Positions 50,394 through 60,863 of a stretch of DNA of 64,000 nucleotides are shown here, piece after piece. A model generated the notes under the pieces. That model did not search any database. It saw only the letters and a list, made by a program, of their open reading frames with translations, and had not been told where the DNA came from. Position numbers and translations under genes: made by a program. The stretch is from Microdochium bolleyi (taxonomy: Eukaryota > Ascomycota > Sordariomycetes > Xylariales > Microdochiaceae): contig KQ964248.1 in assembly GCA_001566295.1 (NCBI GenBank), positions 806,001 through 870,000 of the forward strand. The letters run 5' to 3'. Position 1 is the stretch's first letter. Each line of letters opens with the position of its first letter.

Positions 50394-51275
50394 TGTGAGG
50401 TTGTGGAGTGGTTGTGTCTGAGGGGAAGGAAAAAGTGGCAGGGGACGTCACTGGAGCCGAGCACTTGACGATGCGGCCGACAGCACGACTCACGGTTAAC
50501 CTCGGGCGGATAGATGTGGGGGGGCCGGCTCTTAGACAGCAAAAGCTGGTGCGGAGAGAATGTGGGGGAGCTTGCACATGGCAGAGCCCCGAGGTCACCT
50601 TCCAAAGCTGCATGCAAAAGCAAGACGGGGGCGGGATACAGTTCGAGGCGAGTCTCTCCCATACAATCCACTCGAGACAGCCTAGATACTGTTCGATGAC
50701 AAGTCCGCTGTCCAGTGGACATTGAGCTGGTTTGAGGCCAGCACCATGGTACCTCACAATTCTCACATGCACTTCGGCGGCGTCCTTTATTCTGCAAACT
50801 GCAAACAGAAGCCATCGCGCCACGGGCCTCGGGCCTCGATCAGATTGTTTCTCCCGGCGGACAGTCAAGGATTATGCCTGGTCCGGGCTTCGAGATCCGT
50901 TTGTGTATTGCAGGTGGGTGTGCTCAGTACAAATAAATTCTAAGTGGTCAACCCACCCGTGGACCCCGCGAGAGAGCGCGTTCTGGGGCGTGACGCCGCG
51001 ATAAGATAGCGCGCCTGCAGTCAACGGCGTTCGATCCACCACCAACAAGCACAGTGACAAACGCCTTGAACCCATCAGAGCACTCCAAGCATTGCAGCAA
51101 TATCGCAACTCAGCATCTTTCCGATCTGCCCCGCCGAGCAAGCCATATCCCGCCGGACTTGTCAACGCGATTAGCTCTCATGAGTTGAGGCTACTCTCGA
51201 CAGACTGACGGCAACCCTTGCCACGTACCGCGCCGCCCTCACGATCACGAACCAGTCCTCCGAGCATCCGTCACC
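50394..51275. promoter_or_regulatory. 0.9-kb divergent promoter region, HADH / RFTS gene
   Basis: Both flanking genes start at its edges and run outward, so it carries both promoters. The last about 100 bases before the plus-strand ATG are C-rich, like many fungal leaders. I see no further gene. Confidence 0.6.
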
Positions 51276-53360
51276 ATGCCGCCGCGCCGGAAGCGGGCGC
51301 TGTCCAACTCGACAGTCGCGACTGTCGACGAGGCCACAGTGCCCTACTTCCGCGAGAGCTCTGTTCTCAAGAAAGTGCCGCCCGCGGTCCACAACGATGA
51401 CTGGCCGTGCTTCCTGCTCCTCGATGCCACAATCTACGACAAGCACGGCCAGATGGCCAGCCAGCTCGACGTCGATCTCGAAGGACCCTTCGTCATCCGC
51501 GGCAGGCTCGCCCTCGACAAGGATCAGGAGAGCCGGCTCATCTCACGTTCAGGCAAGAACAGGGACACGTGCGTGCAGATCGAGAACAGCGCCTCGTTCG
51601 CCGTCGCCCTGAAGGAGGAGGAGAACGGCCCGCCATTGCCCGTGCTGTGGGCTAGCGGCGAGGCGGGATGGTACGAGATCGTGCCGAGCGACAAGTACAA
51701 GGCCATCGGCCACGCCATGTTCCAGGCCATTTCTCTCCACTACTCGGTCATCGACCAGTACAACACCGCGCTACAGAAGCTGAAAAAGAAGAAGGGCAAG
51801 AAGAAGTCGCTCTCCGACGTCCACCTCGAGCTGAACGAGGTCCTGTTCCAATTCGCGGTGCAGGAAGGCGAGGGTCTGACCCTCCCAGAAGCGATCCAGC
51901 GCTGCGATGACAATGCCATCTTCTTCCTTAGTCATTTCCAGAAGAGCTTGCCATTCTACAAATGGCTCGCAGACAAACATCCCGACGTGGTGAGTCGGCT
52001 GGCCAATAGAACATTGCACGACAGCGCACCCATAAACATTCCGGGACTTGAGGCGGCAGACCCAGCAGACCCTCGGTACAGGGTCAAGTCACAATCTCAC
52101 GACACTGCCAACAGCACTTCACGCCGCGGCCGCGGTGGATCCCGGCAACAATCAACGAACAGCCTCGTAGAATCGGATCCAAAACCGGTGGACTTGGCTT
52201 CGCGCCCGAAACGCAAGTCCTCGCCAACCAGCAAGGCCGATGTCGAGATGAAAGACACCGCTCAAGCCCCCCAAGCTCAGAAAGTTGGGTTCGACGCCCT
52301 TCTGGCGTTCCTTGAGGACGAGCGCAAGGACCTCGAGGCTGCCAAGGCTGCCGACCCGAGGAAGAAATCATTCAAAGATCTCACGCCCAAGTCCTGGCAC
52401 ACCAAGGTCTATCTATCCTGCAGTATCGCAAACTACGGCGGCGGCACGGATGTCTGCACGTATTACGCCGCGGAGCTGGCCCGACAGCTCGGGCCAGAGT
52501 GGCACGACAGTCAGCTGTACAGATGGGCGCAGCAAAATGTCAACACCAAGCCGACCTTTGAGCACATCACCGAGGAAAAGATCCTCAGCATGGTCAGAAG
52601 GCAGAAGAAGCCCCGCGGGCCCTTGGGAAGCACAACAGCGGTCAACAATGCTGCGCCTTGCACGCCGCAAGCGACGTCCGGCGGGAAGCAGCTCCCCCAC
52701 CCTGGCAGGACGGGCGGCAAGCAGTCCATTCTCCGGCCAGTGTACAGCAAGAAACGAGCCAGAGGCTTCACTGGCTCTGACGACGATGACGACGAGATGG
52801 ACCTCGACGACGAAGGAGGCGCTGGCAGCCACCAGCCCAAAAGGTACCGCAGAGCGAACGGGCACGCCTCGAGCTCGTCATCTGAAGACGACGAAGACGG
52901 ACTCCCCGACAGCCCCTTGGCAAAGCTAGTTGTCACGGCCGAAGGTCTCCCCTCGACTTTCGCTAGCGGTCCGAATTCGACGTGGACCTGCGAGGAGCCT
53001 GACTGTGGCTACGTCGTGCGTGGCGCAGACGACGACGAGGGCCAGGAGCTCATCAACGCGCACTACGAGGAGCACGAGGAGCAGGCCCGGGAGATGATGC
53101 ACGAGATGGAGACGAGCAGGGTCAACCTGGCCATGCAGGAGGGGAAGAAGGGCCATCTGCCCATCGAGTATGTGTTGACCCATTCTAGTAATCCCCTCTT
53201 TTGCTGCTCATCGTGAGCTTTTGACTGACGACGCATCTTGCACAGCCACCTGCTCGAGAAAATCCGCGGCCTGAGCGGCAGCCCTGCCGGGGCCGCAGAG
53301 GCGATGCTGGACACCGGCGAGCTTTTGCCGCGTCCCATCAAGCGCAGCCTGCTCATCTAG
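51276..53360 (+). CDS. RFTS (DNMT1-RFD) domain protein, candidate Raf2/DIM-7 heterochromatin factor
   Basis: Two exons, 51276-53167 and 53246-53360, with a 78-bp intron, give 668 aa. Residues about 40-165 resemble the replication-foci targeting domain of DNMT1: CFLLLDATIYDKHGQMA, GPFVIRGRLAL, then GEAGWYEIVPSDKYKAIG. No methyltransferase motifs follow. The middle is Ser/Lys-rich with a basic block. Acidic runs and a C-x4-C...H-x3-H pair (TWTCEEPDCGYVVRG to HYEEHEE, about residues 568-600) suggest a zinc-binding site. The end, restored by the intron, is HLPIDHLLEKIRGLSGSP to RPIKRSLLI. RFTS without a methyltransferase is known in fission-yeast Raf2, a subunit of the CLRC H3K9 methylation complex; Neurospora DIM-7 plays the matching part in DCDC. 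Orthology is an inference from domain layout. Confidence 0.82.
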
Positions 53361-54178
53361 CTCTGCTGGCTGGGCCGTGCGCGCCTCACTGCTTCGCTGC
53401 GGAGACGAGCTCCTCCACCGTCCAAGCAGCTGGAGGTTTTCTCTTTCTATCTTTCCAACCCACTCGTGTGTGTATCAGGATGGTGACGAACTGTTTACGA
53501 CTTTTTTGAATTTCCATGCTCGCCTCCTTTAGAAACGAATGATACCCCCCAGATATTTTAGAAATTTCACACAACATCACGATACAGACATGTCATGCAA
53601 TGCAGCTGTGCAAGTGATCCATGTCCACTGTTTGAGGACTTGATGGCTTGCCTGTTCAACAGAGGCTTACCGATTCTCAGGCTCGGAAGAAAGAGCGCAT
53701 ATGTGCTCAACACAATTGAGTGATTTGCATGCAGACGAGGCAAGCCTGTTCTCTGTTGTACTTCATATGGTATTTTTCATCCCCGGCTTACAGCACTAGT
53801 TCATCTATCCGCCGACCCGCATCGCATTATCTCGCCTGAGCATACCGCAGCCAGGGGCAGGCGCGGGCCGGCTCTCGGCTGTGCACAGATGCAGTATACG
53901 GCTGTTAAGATAGTCCTGTCGTACCCGTGGATAATAGTACCTTGGAGAAACCGCTTGCGCCTCCAGATGCTTCGCTGATGGGCAGCGGCTTTGCATTAGT
54001 GGAGTTAGATCTTTCGACGCCTCGGAAAATTCGTATTCGTCGTGGATCTCCTGCTGCCGTCTGCCTCAGACGCCATGCATCATGAATCATGCTGCCAATG
54101 CACACCAGGCAAGGACAGCTTATGTTCTTTGGTCGCGGCAAGCAATCGCCGAGATATGCAACCAGCAAGGCAAGCAAT
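53361..54178. other. 0.8-kb region between convergent RFTS and MKT1 genes
   Basis: Both genes end here, so it should hold two 3' UTRs and poly(A) sites. It is more AT-rich than its surroundings around 53450-53800. No gene is seen. Confidence 0.55.
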
Positions 54179-56690
54179 CTACCGACGCACTTTGAGGAAA
54201 GCAGCCGCCTTGTCCCATGATGCACGGTCATTTGCCGACACCTCTTTCTCCAAAGTCTTCACGCCGGCGTGAATCGCAGTGAAGAACTCGCATGCAATGT
54301 CCAGATCCTCGAAGAAGTGCGTCGCATAGGGCACAAACTTGCCAGGGAAGTCAGTCTTCTTTGCCTGCTTCTGCTCGGCAGTGTCATTCGGGTGGATATC
54401 ATCAAGCAGGGTCTTGACGGCGATTCCTAGCGCAACATCGGTGTCTGATAAGAAAGGCATCCTGCATTGATAAAAGACGATTAGTATGAGAAAACATCCT
54501 ATATGCTGAGAAGCAGCGCAACGTACCTCTGACCAAGCTCAAGATAATCGTCACGGTCTCTCTTGGCTTGAGCAAACAGGAACATCGAAGCGGCAATCGC
54601 CTCGAGAAGGTCACGCCCGGCCTCACGGACAGAGGACGTCAGCGATCTGAAGGACAAGAAGTTCTTGCTCAGAGGACCCGTGTAACCGTTAGCCTGGTGG
54701 CGCAACTTGAGAAGGATCGCACAGCGAGAAATGAGCAAGAGGCTTGACTTGTCGTCCTCGGTTCCATTCATGGGGAGGCCATTAAGCTCCGGATGCTGGT
54801 TGCGCGTGTTCAGCAGGTCGAATCTCAGTAGCTCGAAGGCAAGCAGAACCGCTTCGAACAGTCCTGTAACTCCACTGTACTTCTTAACAGTGGGCTCGAG
54901 AGCTTCGAGCGAAGTTGCGAGAGCCTTCCCCCAGGAGGTCAAGGTGTGGCTATCGTCCACGTAGCCCCGTAGATGCAAGAAACGCCAGATAGTGAGTGAC
55001 GTGATGACGTCCGCAGATGCAATACCCTTGATCTTCTCCGTCGCTACTGTGCTCTTTGCAAACGCTTCGTTCTTCAGGGCTGTGACTTCAAACAGAATTG
55101 AGCCTTGCTTCGCGGCCGGAAAGTGTTGCTTGACGGCCTCCTCTTTCACTGCCCACGAGTTGACTTTCTTAATCGTCGGGTTGTCTCCTGGACGGTACTC
55201 GATCTTGTGCGTGTACTTGTCATCGTACCAGACTTTGACGTTTATGGGCTTGTGCTGAACACCACGGTGGAGTCGGGGTAGGAGGAGCGCAACACCCTGT
55301 TCACGGAGCGGCATCAACTGAGACGTAACTAGGCGCCGATATTCTTCAGACTTGACACCGTCAAGTGTGGGAAAGACAACAACCTGGTTGTTCGAGATCC
55401 AGCCGAGAGTCCGGGCTCCTAGAAGCCCAGTATTGAGGTAGTGGAGCATCTCGGCAGGCAGCTGCAGACCGAGGTATTCCCAGTTGTCTGACGTGAGATG
55501 CTCGTAGTCGTAGACCTTGACCTCTCCGCTCTCTTCGATGTGAATAAAGTGATCAACAGCCATGCGCGACTTCCGATACTTCTGTAGCCAGTGGGGGTCA
55601 CGGGCCTGGAGGATATCGTTGAACGACGCACACGCATTGGCAACGGCCTTATCCGACGTGCGCAGCATGTTGACGGCATCCTGGATGCTGGACCGTTGAC
55701 GAGGTGTGATCGTCGGGTCCTGTAGCGGAGGGAAAGCTGGCAGGAATGTCGTGCCAGTCATCAGCAAAGCATCCGTGAACATGCGGTCGCTAACACCAAG
55801 GGCCTTGATGATGTTCTTCTTGGAGATCGCTGAGAATTTTCCAGCATCCCAGTCGATGAAGCGGATGACGTGATCTTTGATGGGGTACAGCAGGAGCTCT
55901 TGGGATCCCATGATAGCAGCGCATTGCTCTGACTCTATCATATCGAGATACGCAATCTTCCTCATCGTCAACGGAAGTGTACATCGCAAAAGATTACTGG
56001 GCTACTTACCTGGGCTGAGGCATTGAACGGCGGGACCAGGAAGTGGAGGCCACGGCTCCTGAGAATGCTCTGGAGGAGAGGAAACAAGTTCTGGACGAGG
56101 TAAGCACCGCGGTGGGCGCCGAAAGCCGCGACAGCCTCGTTGGCCTGGCTCTGGAAGTATAGACCCCAAGCCTCATCGGTGCCTGTGATGGCCTGCTTGC
56201 CGCGTTGTACCGAGACCTCATCCTGTCCTACGACCGACTGGCCATTAAAGACGAACAGGGGTATCGTCTTGTTCTGCTTCCAGCTGTCGAGATCGGACTC
56301 GATGTGTGTTTGAATGCCAGTGAGACCGCCGAGCGCGGGCAAGAGAGGCTCGTGGAAGGGTGCGTTGTCGAGAAATAGCTGGAGGTAGAATGCAGCGTCG
56401 ACAGCAATGGCACAGTCTTCCAGCTGACTCACGTCCGCATGTCTGCAAGATTGTCAGTCCTTCTTGTCGTGAAATATGAGAGTCGCATGGGGGGCGGAAA
56501 GGCTTACTGGACCTGCTCGTTGATCCAGTGATCCTCGATGGGAGCTGTAGAGAGCCTCATTAGTGCCCACAACGTTCAGATACCATAATATCGAGGCCTT
56601 GCATTGTCGCACAGCCTCGCAGCAGCGACTGATAGCTGTGTGCATAGGCTTGTGCACAACCAGGACGGGCCAGAGGGACTCACCCGGCAT
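54179..56690 (-). CDS. mkt1: Mkt1, XPG-nuclease-like post-transcriptional regulator
   Basis: Yeast Mkt1 acts with Pbp1 at the poly(A)-binding protein to control translation and stability of particular mRNAs, including HO and mitochondrial protein messages. Five exons give 729 aa, close to yeast Mkt1 (about 830): 56690-56684, 56544-56508, 56442-56010, 55956-54527 and 54461-54179. Introns are 139, 65, 53 and 65 bp. The first exon is only seven bases, ATG CCG G, and splicing yields MPAPIEDHWINEQVQHAD. The N-terminal half follows the XPG N/I (PIN-like) layout: DCAIAVDAAFYLQLFL, LFVFNGQSVVG, LHFLVPPFNASAQIAYLD, SQELLLYPIKDHVIRFI. Then come MKT1 N- and C-domain segments such as SRMAVDHFIHIEESGEVKVY and KRDRDDYLELGQRMPFL. 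The gene is divergent from the oxygenase and convergent with the RFTS gene. Confidence 0.92.
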
Positions 56691-57764
56691 GTTGACCAAA
56701 ATCAATCGACTGTCGTGTCTTGAAGCTGAAGTGGAGCCCGCAGGGGAAGGGGCGAGGTCGCAAGGACGAGAGGGGAGATTTGTCGGTACAGATGTCGATG
56801 CTCGCTATGGAGTCGGAAGTGGATGCGCAGAGAGGCGGTCGGGCTCAAGGTCGAGGCTCTGTCACGCGAGGTACACGAGAGCTGTCGGTGGCGTGCCGAC
56901 CAAAGACGAAGATGAGGCCCGAGGAGGGCGCTGGTTGCAGTGGGGTCGCTTTGCAAGAGCAAACAACGAGCCGGCGCACGGGAGACCCAGCTCGTGTGGC
57001 AATTGGTCGGGTCGGTGTTGGTCGTGGGAGAGACGGCGTGCGCGTGCGACGACGCAGATGTCGTGAGAGGCGGGTGGTTGACGGGTCAAACGACACAGGT
57101 TGATCTGGAGCTCAAGCGCTCGGTGCCTTTGAATTGTTGCTCCCAGCTTGTCGCAAGACCTGGAAAGCTCCAGTGCCTGCCGCTAGGCCCGAACGGGGGA
57201 TGTGCCTTCAAGTATATTCTACCTTGGACCGCCAGCGGAGAGCGCTGATCGGACCACTGTTTGGCACAAGTCCTCGGTACGGGCGGGCTCTTACCCCTGG
57301 GACACCCGGCGACCCCTGCTGCTTCCGCCTGTTAGACCCCTCCAACGCGTGAGCTCCCTCCCGCACACATGCCCCGCATGGCACTAAATGATCCTCCGCA
57401 AGCAATTGTTCACGTAGTCGAGCTGAAGCTCAGTTGTGGCTCTCTTGGTCGTCGAGGATGCTGAACAGAGAGACTAGCGTCCACTGTTTTCCACCTCGCT
57501 GTGACGCTGGATCGAGAAGCTGTGGCCTAGAAACATATCACATGTCATCGTCAGTGAGTCCTGCTGAGGCCCAGACAACTCCATCTTGTGGGGACGTAGG
57601 CTGGGTGCCCCAATATCTTATCGAGGACCAGAGCGATTCAGCTCCGGCTCCAGGCTGAAGACGTCGTTCTTTTCATGCATAACGATCCACCGGACAGCCC
57701 TCTGAGTGTACAACTTGAACAAGTAGAATTAAGACAGCGAGCTGAAGCACTCTGAGCTGTCACC
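56691..57764. promoter_or_regulatory. 1.1-kb divergent promoter region, mkt1 / oxygenase
   Basis: Holds both promoters and 5' UTRs of the flanking genes. ORFs of 60-167 codons, mainly 56563-57066 on plus and frames opposite it, overlap heavily and lack motifs. No RNA gene is seen. Confidence 0.55.
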
Positions 57765-59052
57765 ATGGCAGTCAACGCGCAGATCCCCATCATCGACATC
57801 TCGGTCGATGGCGCCGACCAGGTTGACGTTGCCAGGCGCCTTGTCGATGCTGCAGCCGAGCATGGCTTCATCTACATCAGGAACACCGGCCAGGATATCT
57901 CCGCTGACAGGATCCAAAGGGCTTTCGAGCTGGTGAGCCACTGACGATCCGGCCTAACGAGGAACTCCCCGTTGCTGATAAACCCTGTTCCAATCAGGCC
58001 AGGACATTGTTCGCATCGCCCGTCGAGGACAAGCAGCGGTGCAGCATACAAAAGAACAACCAGGGCTGGTCAGGCATGCACTCCGAGACCCTGGACCCCA
58101 AGTCGCAGCGTGTAAGTCAAGTGCATCGTCTCTCCGGCAGTCCAGAAAACATGCTGACGAACCAAACACAAGGTCGGCGACTTTAAAGAGTTCGTATATC
58201 CCTTCATAACTTCACGATGACCCCATCTGATAGCGAGCAGGGCCTTCAACTTTGGGTCTTTCAAGGACGGCCGTGCGACGCAGCCAGTGCCAGCATCGAT
58301 GGACGCGCATCAAGAAGAGCTGGCTGCATTCCGAAATGCATGCCACACACTGTGCCGCAAGCTTCTGCTCTTGTTCGGCATTGGCCTAGAGGTAGGACTG
58401 CCAGGACATGCTTCATTCATGCAAGAGGGCCTTTTGTGACTGACATTGCGATAAGGTCTCGCCTCCGGACTTCTTCACGTCCGCACACAACCCGGACGCC
58501 GAGTCCGGGACGATCCTGAGATTTCTGCGCTACCCTCCGCCCACCGAGACCCCCGATGCACAGGCCGATGATGTGCGCGCGGGAGCACACTCCGACTACG
58601 GCTCGGTAACGCTTCTCTTCCGAATCCCTGGCCAAGCGGGTCTCGAGGTCCTCACGCCGTCAAACACCTGGGCTCCTGTCCCAGTGACACCCCAGGGTAC
58701 CGAGAACGACCCCTCGCCCCCGATCCTTGTCAACATCGGCGACTTGCTATCGTACTGGACCAACGGCCTGCTCCGGAGCACCGTCCATCGCGTGTCATTC
58801 TCGCCAGGCCAGGCGGCGACAGGCGAGTCCAGCGTCGACCCGCGCTATACGCTAGTCTTCTTCTGCCACCCGGCGCATGACACGCCGCTGGTCCCTGTGC
58901 CGAGCGAGCGCGTACGCAGCTTTGCGGGCGTATCTAGCCAGGCCAAGGAGGGCAACCCGTACGCGGAGCGCAAGGTGGTGACGGCAGCCGAGCATCTGCA
59001 GATGAGGCTGCAGGCGTCGTATGCGGATCTGTATAAGGATAATGCAGCGTAA
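57765..59052 (+). CDS. 2-oxoglutarate/Fe(II)-dependent dioxygenase, isopenicillin-N-synthase-like
   Basis: Five exons, 57765-57932, 57998-58111, 58173-58189, 58241-58391 and 58456-59052, give 348 aa. Introns are 65, 61, 51 and 64 bp; exon 3 is a 17-base microexon followed by an unusual GTTCGT donor. The N-terminus (IPIIDISVDGADQVDVARRL, EHGFIYIRNTG) is the DIOX_N domain, and NNQGWSGMHSETLD follows. The C-terminal jelly roll carries the iron triad His195-x-Asp197 (GAHSDYGSVTLL) and His261 (STVHRV). Arg280 and Thr282 (RYTLVFF) take the place of the usual RxS that holds 2-oxoglutarate. Relatives include fungal oxygenases annotated as gibberellin oxidase-like or ACC oxidase-like. The substrate cannot be told. 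No biosynthetic genes surround it, so a stand-alone catabolic or tailoring role is as likely as secondary metabolism. Confidence 0.88.
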
Positions 59053-59249
59053 AACGCAATCTTGACCAGTAACCAGAGCAGTCCGAAGTTATTGCGAGGA
59101 ATATCTCTTGAACGTGGCGAAGAAGAAACTATCCTGCTCCCCATGCGTCGCCGTCGTTATATGATTCCCCTAAATGACATCTGATATACATGGTATCGTA
59201 CAAACAGCATACACAACACCACAGCATTGAACGCTCACCACGAACATTC

Positions 59250-59915
59250 TCACTTCCTCTTCTCCGCCTCCACCTCCTGCTTCTTCTCCTGCTCCTCCCT
59301 CGCGGCAAGCACCTCGGCGCGCTTCTGCTTCCCGCTGCTCCGCACGTCGGAGATGTGGTCCACGATGAGGCCCCAGATGCCGCCGCCGCCCTCCTGCAGC
59401 GCGGCCTTCTCCCGCTGCGCGCGCCTCTCCTTCCAGTCCTCCTCGGCATCGCCCATCCAGATCGCCTCGAGCGAGCCCTTAGCGCCGTCCTTGCCCCCCT
59501 CCTGCCCCCCGGATCCGCCCTTCTGCCCATCAGCACCGACCCCGCGCCCCGCGGCCGCGAGCCTGGCCTCGTCCCTCGCCACCGCGGCCCGCCTCTCGCG
59601 CTCCTGCCTCATCAGCATCTGCGTGCGCTGCGCCTTCTCGGGCAGCTCCGAGCCCGGGACCAGCCCCTCCATCCGCGCCCCGAACTTCTGCACCGACGAC
59701 TGGCCCGTGTAGTCGTACACGAGCTGGTTCGTGCCCCAGAGCGCCACGCCGCCGAGGATGATGAGCCGCAGGTCGAAGCGCCGCGGTGGGAGGAACATGG
59801 CGCCCATCGCGAGTGGGGTCACGCCGAGCGCGACGTTGTGCAAGATCCGGTTCTCCGCGGCCGCGAGGTCCTCTGGTGGCGCGGAGGGCGCGGTGGGATT
59901 TGTTGGTGGTGACAT
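59250..59915 (-). CDS. small membrane protein of the fungal 'rhomboid family membrane protein' type, function unknown
   Basis: Single exon, 221 aa, start MSPPTNPTAPSAPPEDLAAA. Two hydrophobic stretches lie at about residues 28-43 (VALGVTPLAMGAMFL) and 50-68 (LRLIILGGVALWGTNQLVYD). The rest is a long charged, Ala/Glu/Arg-rich segment with a Gly-rich linker, a conserved-looking IWGLIVDHISDVRSSGKQKR and a coiled-coil-like Glu/Lys tail. I recall proteins of this build being annotated in fungi as rhomboid family, but the Ser-His protease dyad and six-helix core are not visible, so protease activity should not be assumed. It converges on the oxygenase gene with 197 bp between stops. A (CA)11 repeat ends nine bases before its start codon on the transcript strand. 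Confidence 0.75.
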   Translation of the reverse strand: MSPPTNPTAPSAPPEDLAAAENRILHNVALGVTPLAMGAMFLPPRRFDLRLIILGGVALWGTNQLVYDYTGQSSVQKFGARMEGLVPGSELPEKAQRTQMLMRQERERRAAVARDEARLAAAGRGVGADGQKGGSGGQEGGKDGAKGSLEAIWMGDAEEDWKERRAQREKAALQEGGGGIWGLIVDHISDVRSSGKQKRAEVLAAREEQEKKQEVEAEKRK

Positions 59916-59924
59916 CTTGCTACG

Positions 59925-59946
59925 GTGTGTGTGTGTGTGTGTGTGT
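59925..59946. repeat. (GT)11 microsatellite in a 5' leader
   Basis: Eleven GT units on plus, read as (AC)11 on the transcript strand, ending nine bases upstream of the minus-strand ATG at 59915. It is therefore in the 5' UTR or core promoter, where length changes could affect expression. Confidence 0.8.
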
Positions 59947-60701
59947 AGAGGTCTGTTTCTTGGTGAGAGATGGTCCGTTGGTGCCGGACGGGTGGTCGTC
60001 GTCGTTCTGTCACAAGCTTGGTCGTTCGCTTCGAGATTGCTGCCCTGGTGGGTGGGCGTCCAGAGGACTTGCTCACGTGCGGCAGTGTATCACTGGGTTT
60101 TCGAGACTCCGACCCTGAGCTCTGCCGTTTGGCGATTCGTGTTGAGTGATGCGGTGCTGGTTCTGGAGCGGAGCCAGGCGAGAGAGGTGTGTGATGCAAT
60201 CGCATGGAGCACTGCGTAGTGCCGTCAATGACTGCTCAGGTGAGCGGAGCTAAACTTTTTTGCAGGGGTTCAGGACTGCGGGGACCCAGCGGCAGCAGCA
60301 GAGGCCAAACACCTGGACAGGGCCGTTCGTGTAAGTCGTGATTCACCTTGGGCCAAGTACGATTTCGAGCAAATCAACAGAGGCACGTGACCCATCACTG
60401 TTGCAACTCGCCGAGTTGCTTGTGTTGTATCCTCGTCTCTCGAACTCTAGTATCTCACACATTGAGGCTTTGGGCCGACGTCCCAACGTAGCCAGAGGAC
60501 AGACAATCTTCCGCCGAGCAGAAACTCGGCATACGACTGACCTTACCGTGCCGATAGCGTGCAAATTGTCCAGACAACAACAAAAACAAGAAAAAGCGGC
60601 AGGTGAAATCCTAGGAACAAACAAACCATCGCCGGCGTTCCTCAATCATCAATCGCCAAACACGTCGAACCCACTATCGCCAATGATAGGAAGAACTAAG
60701 C

Positions 60702-60714
60702 AAAAAGAGAAAAA
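60702..60714 (-). terminator. Pol III oligo-T terminator of tRNA-Ser
   Basis: Two runs of five T on the minus strand (60714-60710 and 60706-60702), starting 29 bases after the tRNA 3' end. Oligo-T on the non-template strand ends Pol III transcription. Confidence 0.7.
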
Positions 60715-60742
60715 GAGAAAGGTTACTCAATGCGCTTAGTCG

Positions 60743-60863
60743 CGACAAAGACAGGACTCGAACCTGCGCGACCGAAGTCATCAGCTTACGTATTAAGCTG
60801 ATCGGCTTATGAGGCAGATCAGCTTTTTCGAGGCTGACCCATTAACCACTCTGGCACTTTGCC
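60743..60863 (-). tRNA. tRNA-Ser(CGA) with a 40-nt intron
   Basis: Reading the minus strand: acceptor stem GGCAAAG pairs with CTTTGTC (one G-T wobble), and the discriminator is G, usual for serine tRNA. The D stem is CCA/TGG around loop GAGTGGTTAA. Anticodon stem TCAGC/GCTGA closes a loop CT-CGA-A-A, giving anticodon CGA for UCG codons. An intron at 60826-60787 interrupts the gene one base after the anticodon, the canonical place. The long variable arm GAC-TTCG-GTC marks a class II tRNA, and the T arm is GCAGG-TTCGAGT-CCTGT. The intron contains a 9-bp inverted repeat, AAGCTGATC...GATCAGCTT. The more common fungal D stem GCC/GGC is replaced by a compensated CCA/TGG, which changes one A-box base. 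CCA is not encoded. Confidence 0.9.

Larger units (their letters stand above)
59916..60742. other. 0.8-kb region: promoter of the membrane-protein gene and tRNA 3' flank
   Basis: Contains the promoter and leader of the gene to the left, the GT microsatellite next to its start, and the Pol III terminator of the tRNA gene to the right. I see no other gene. Confidence 0.55.
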
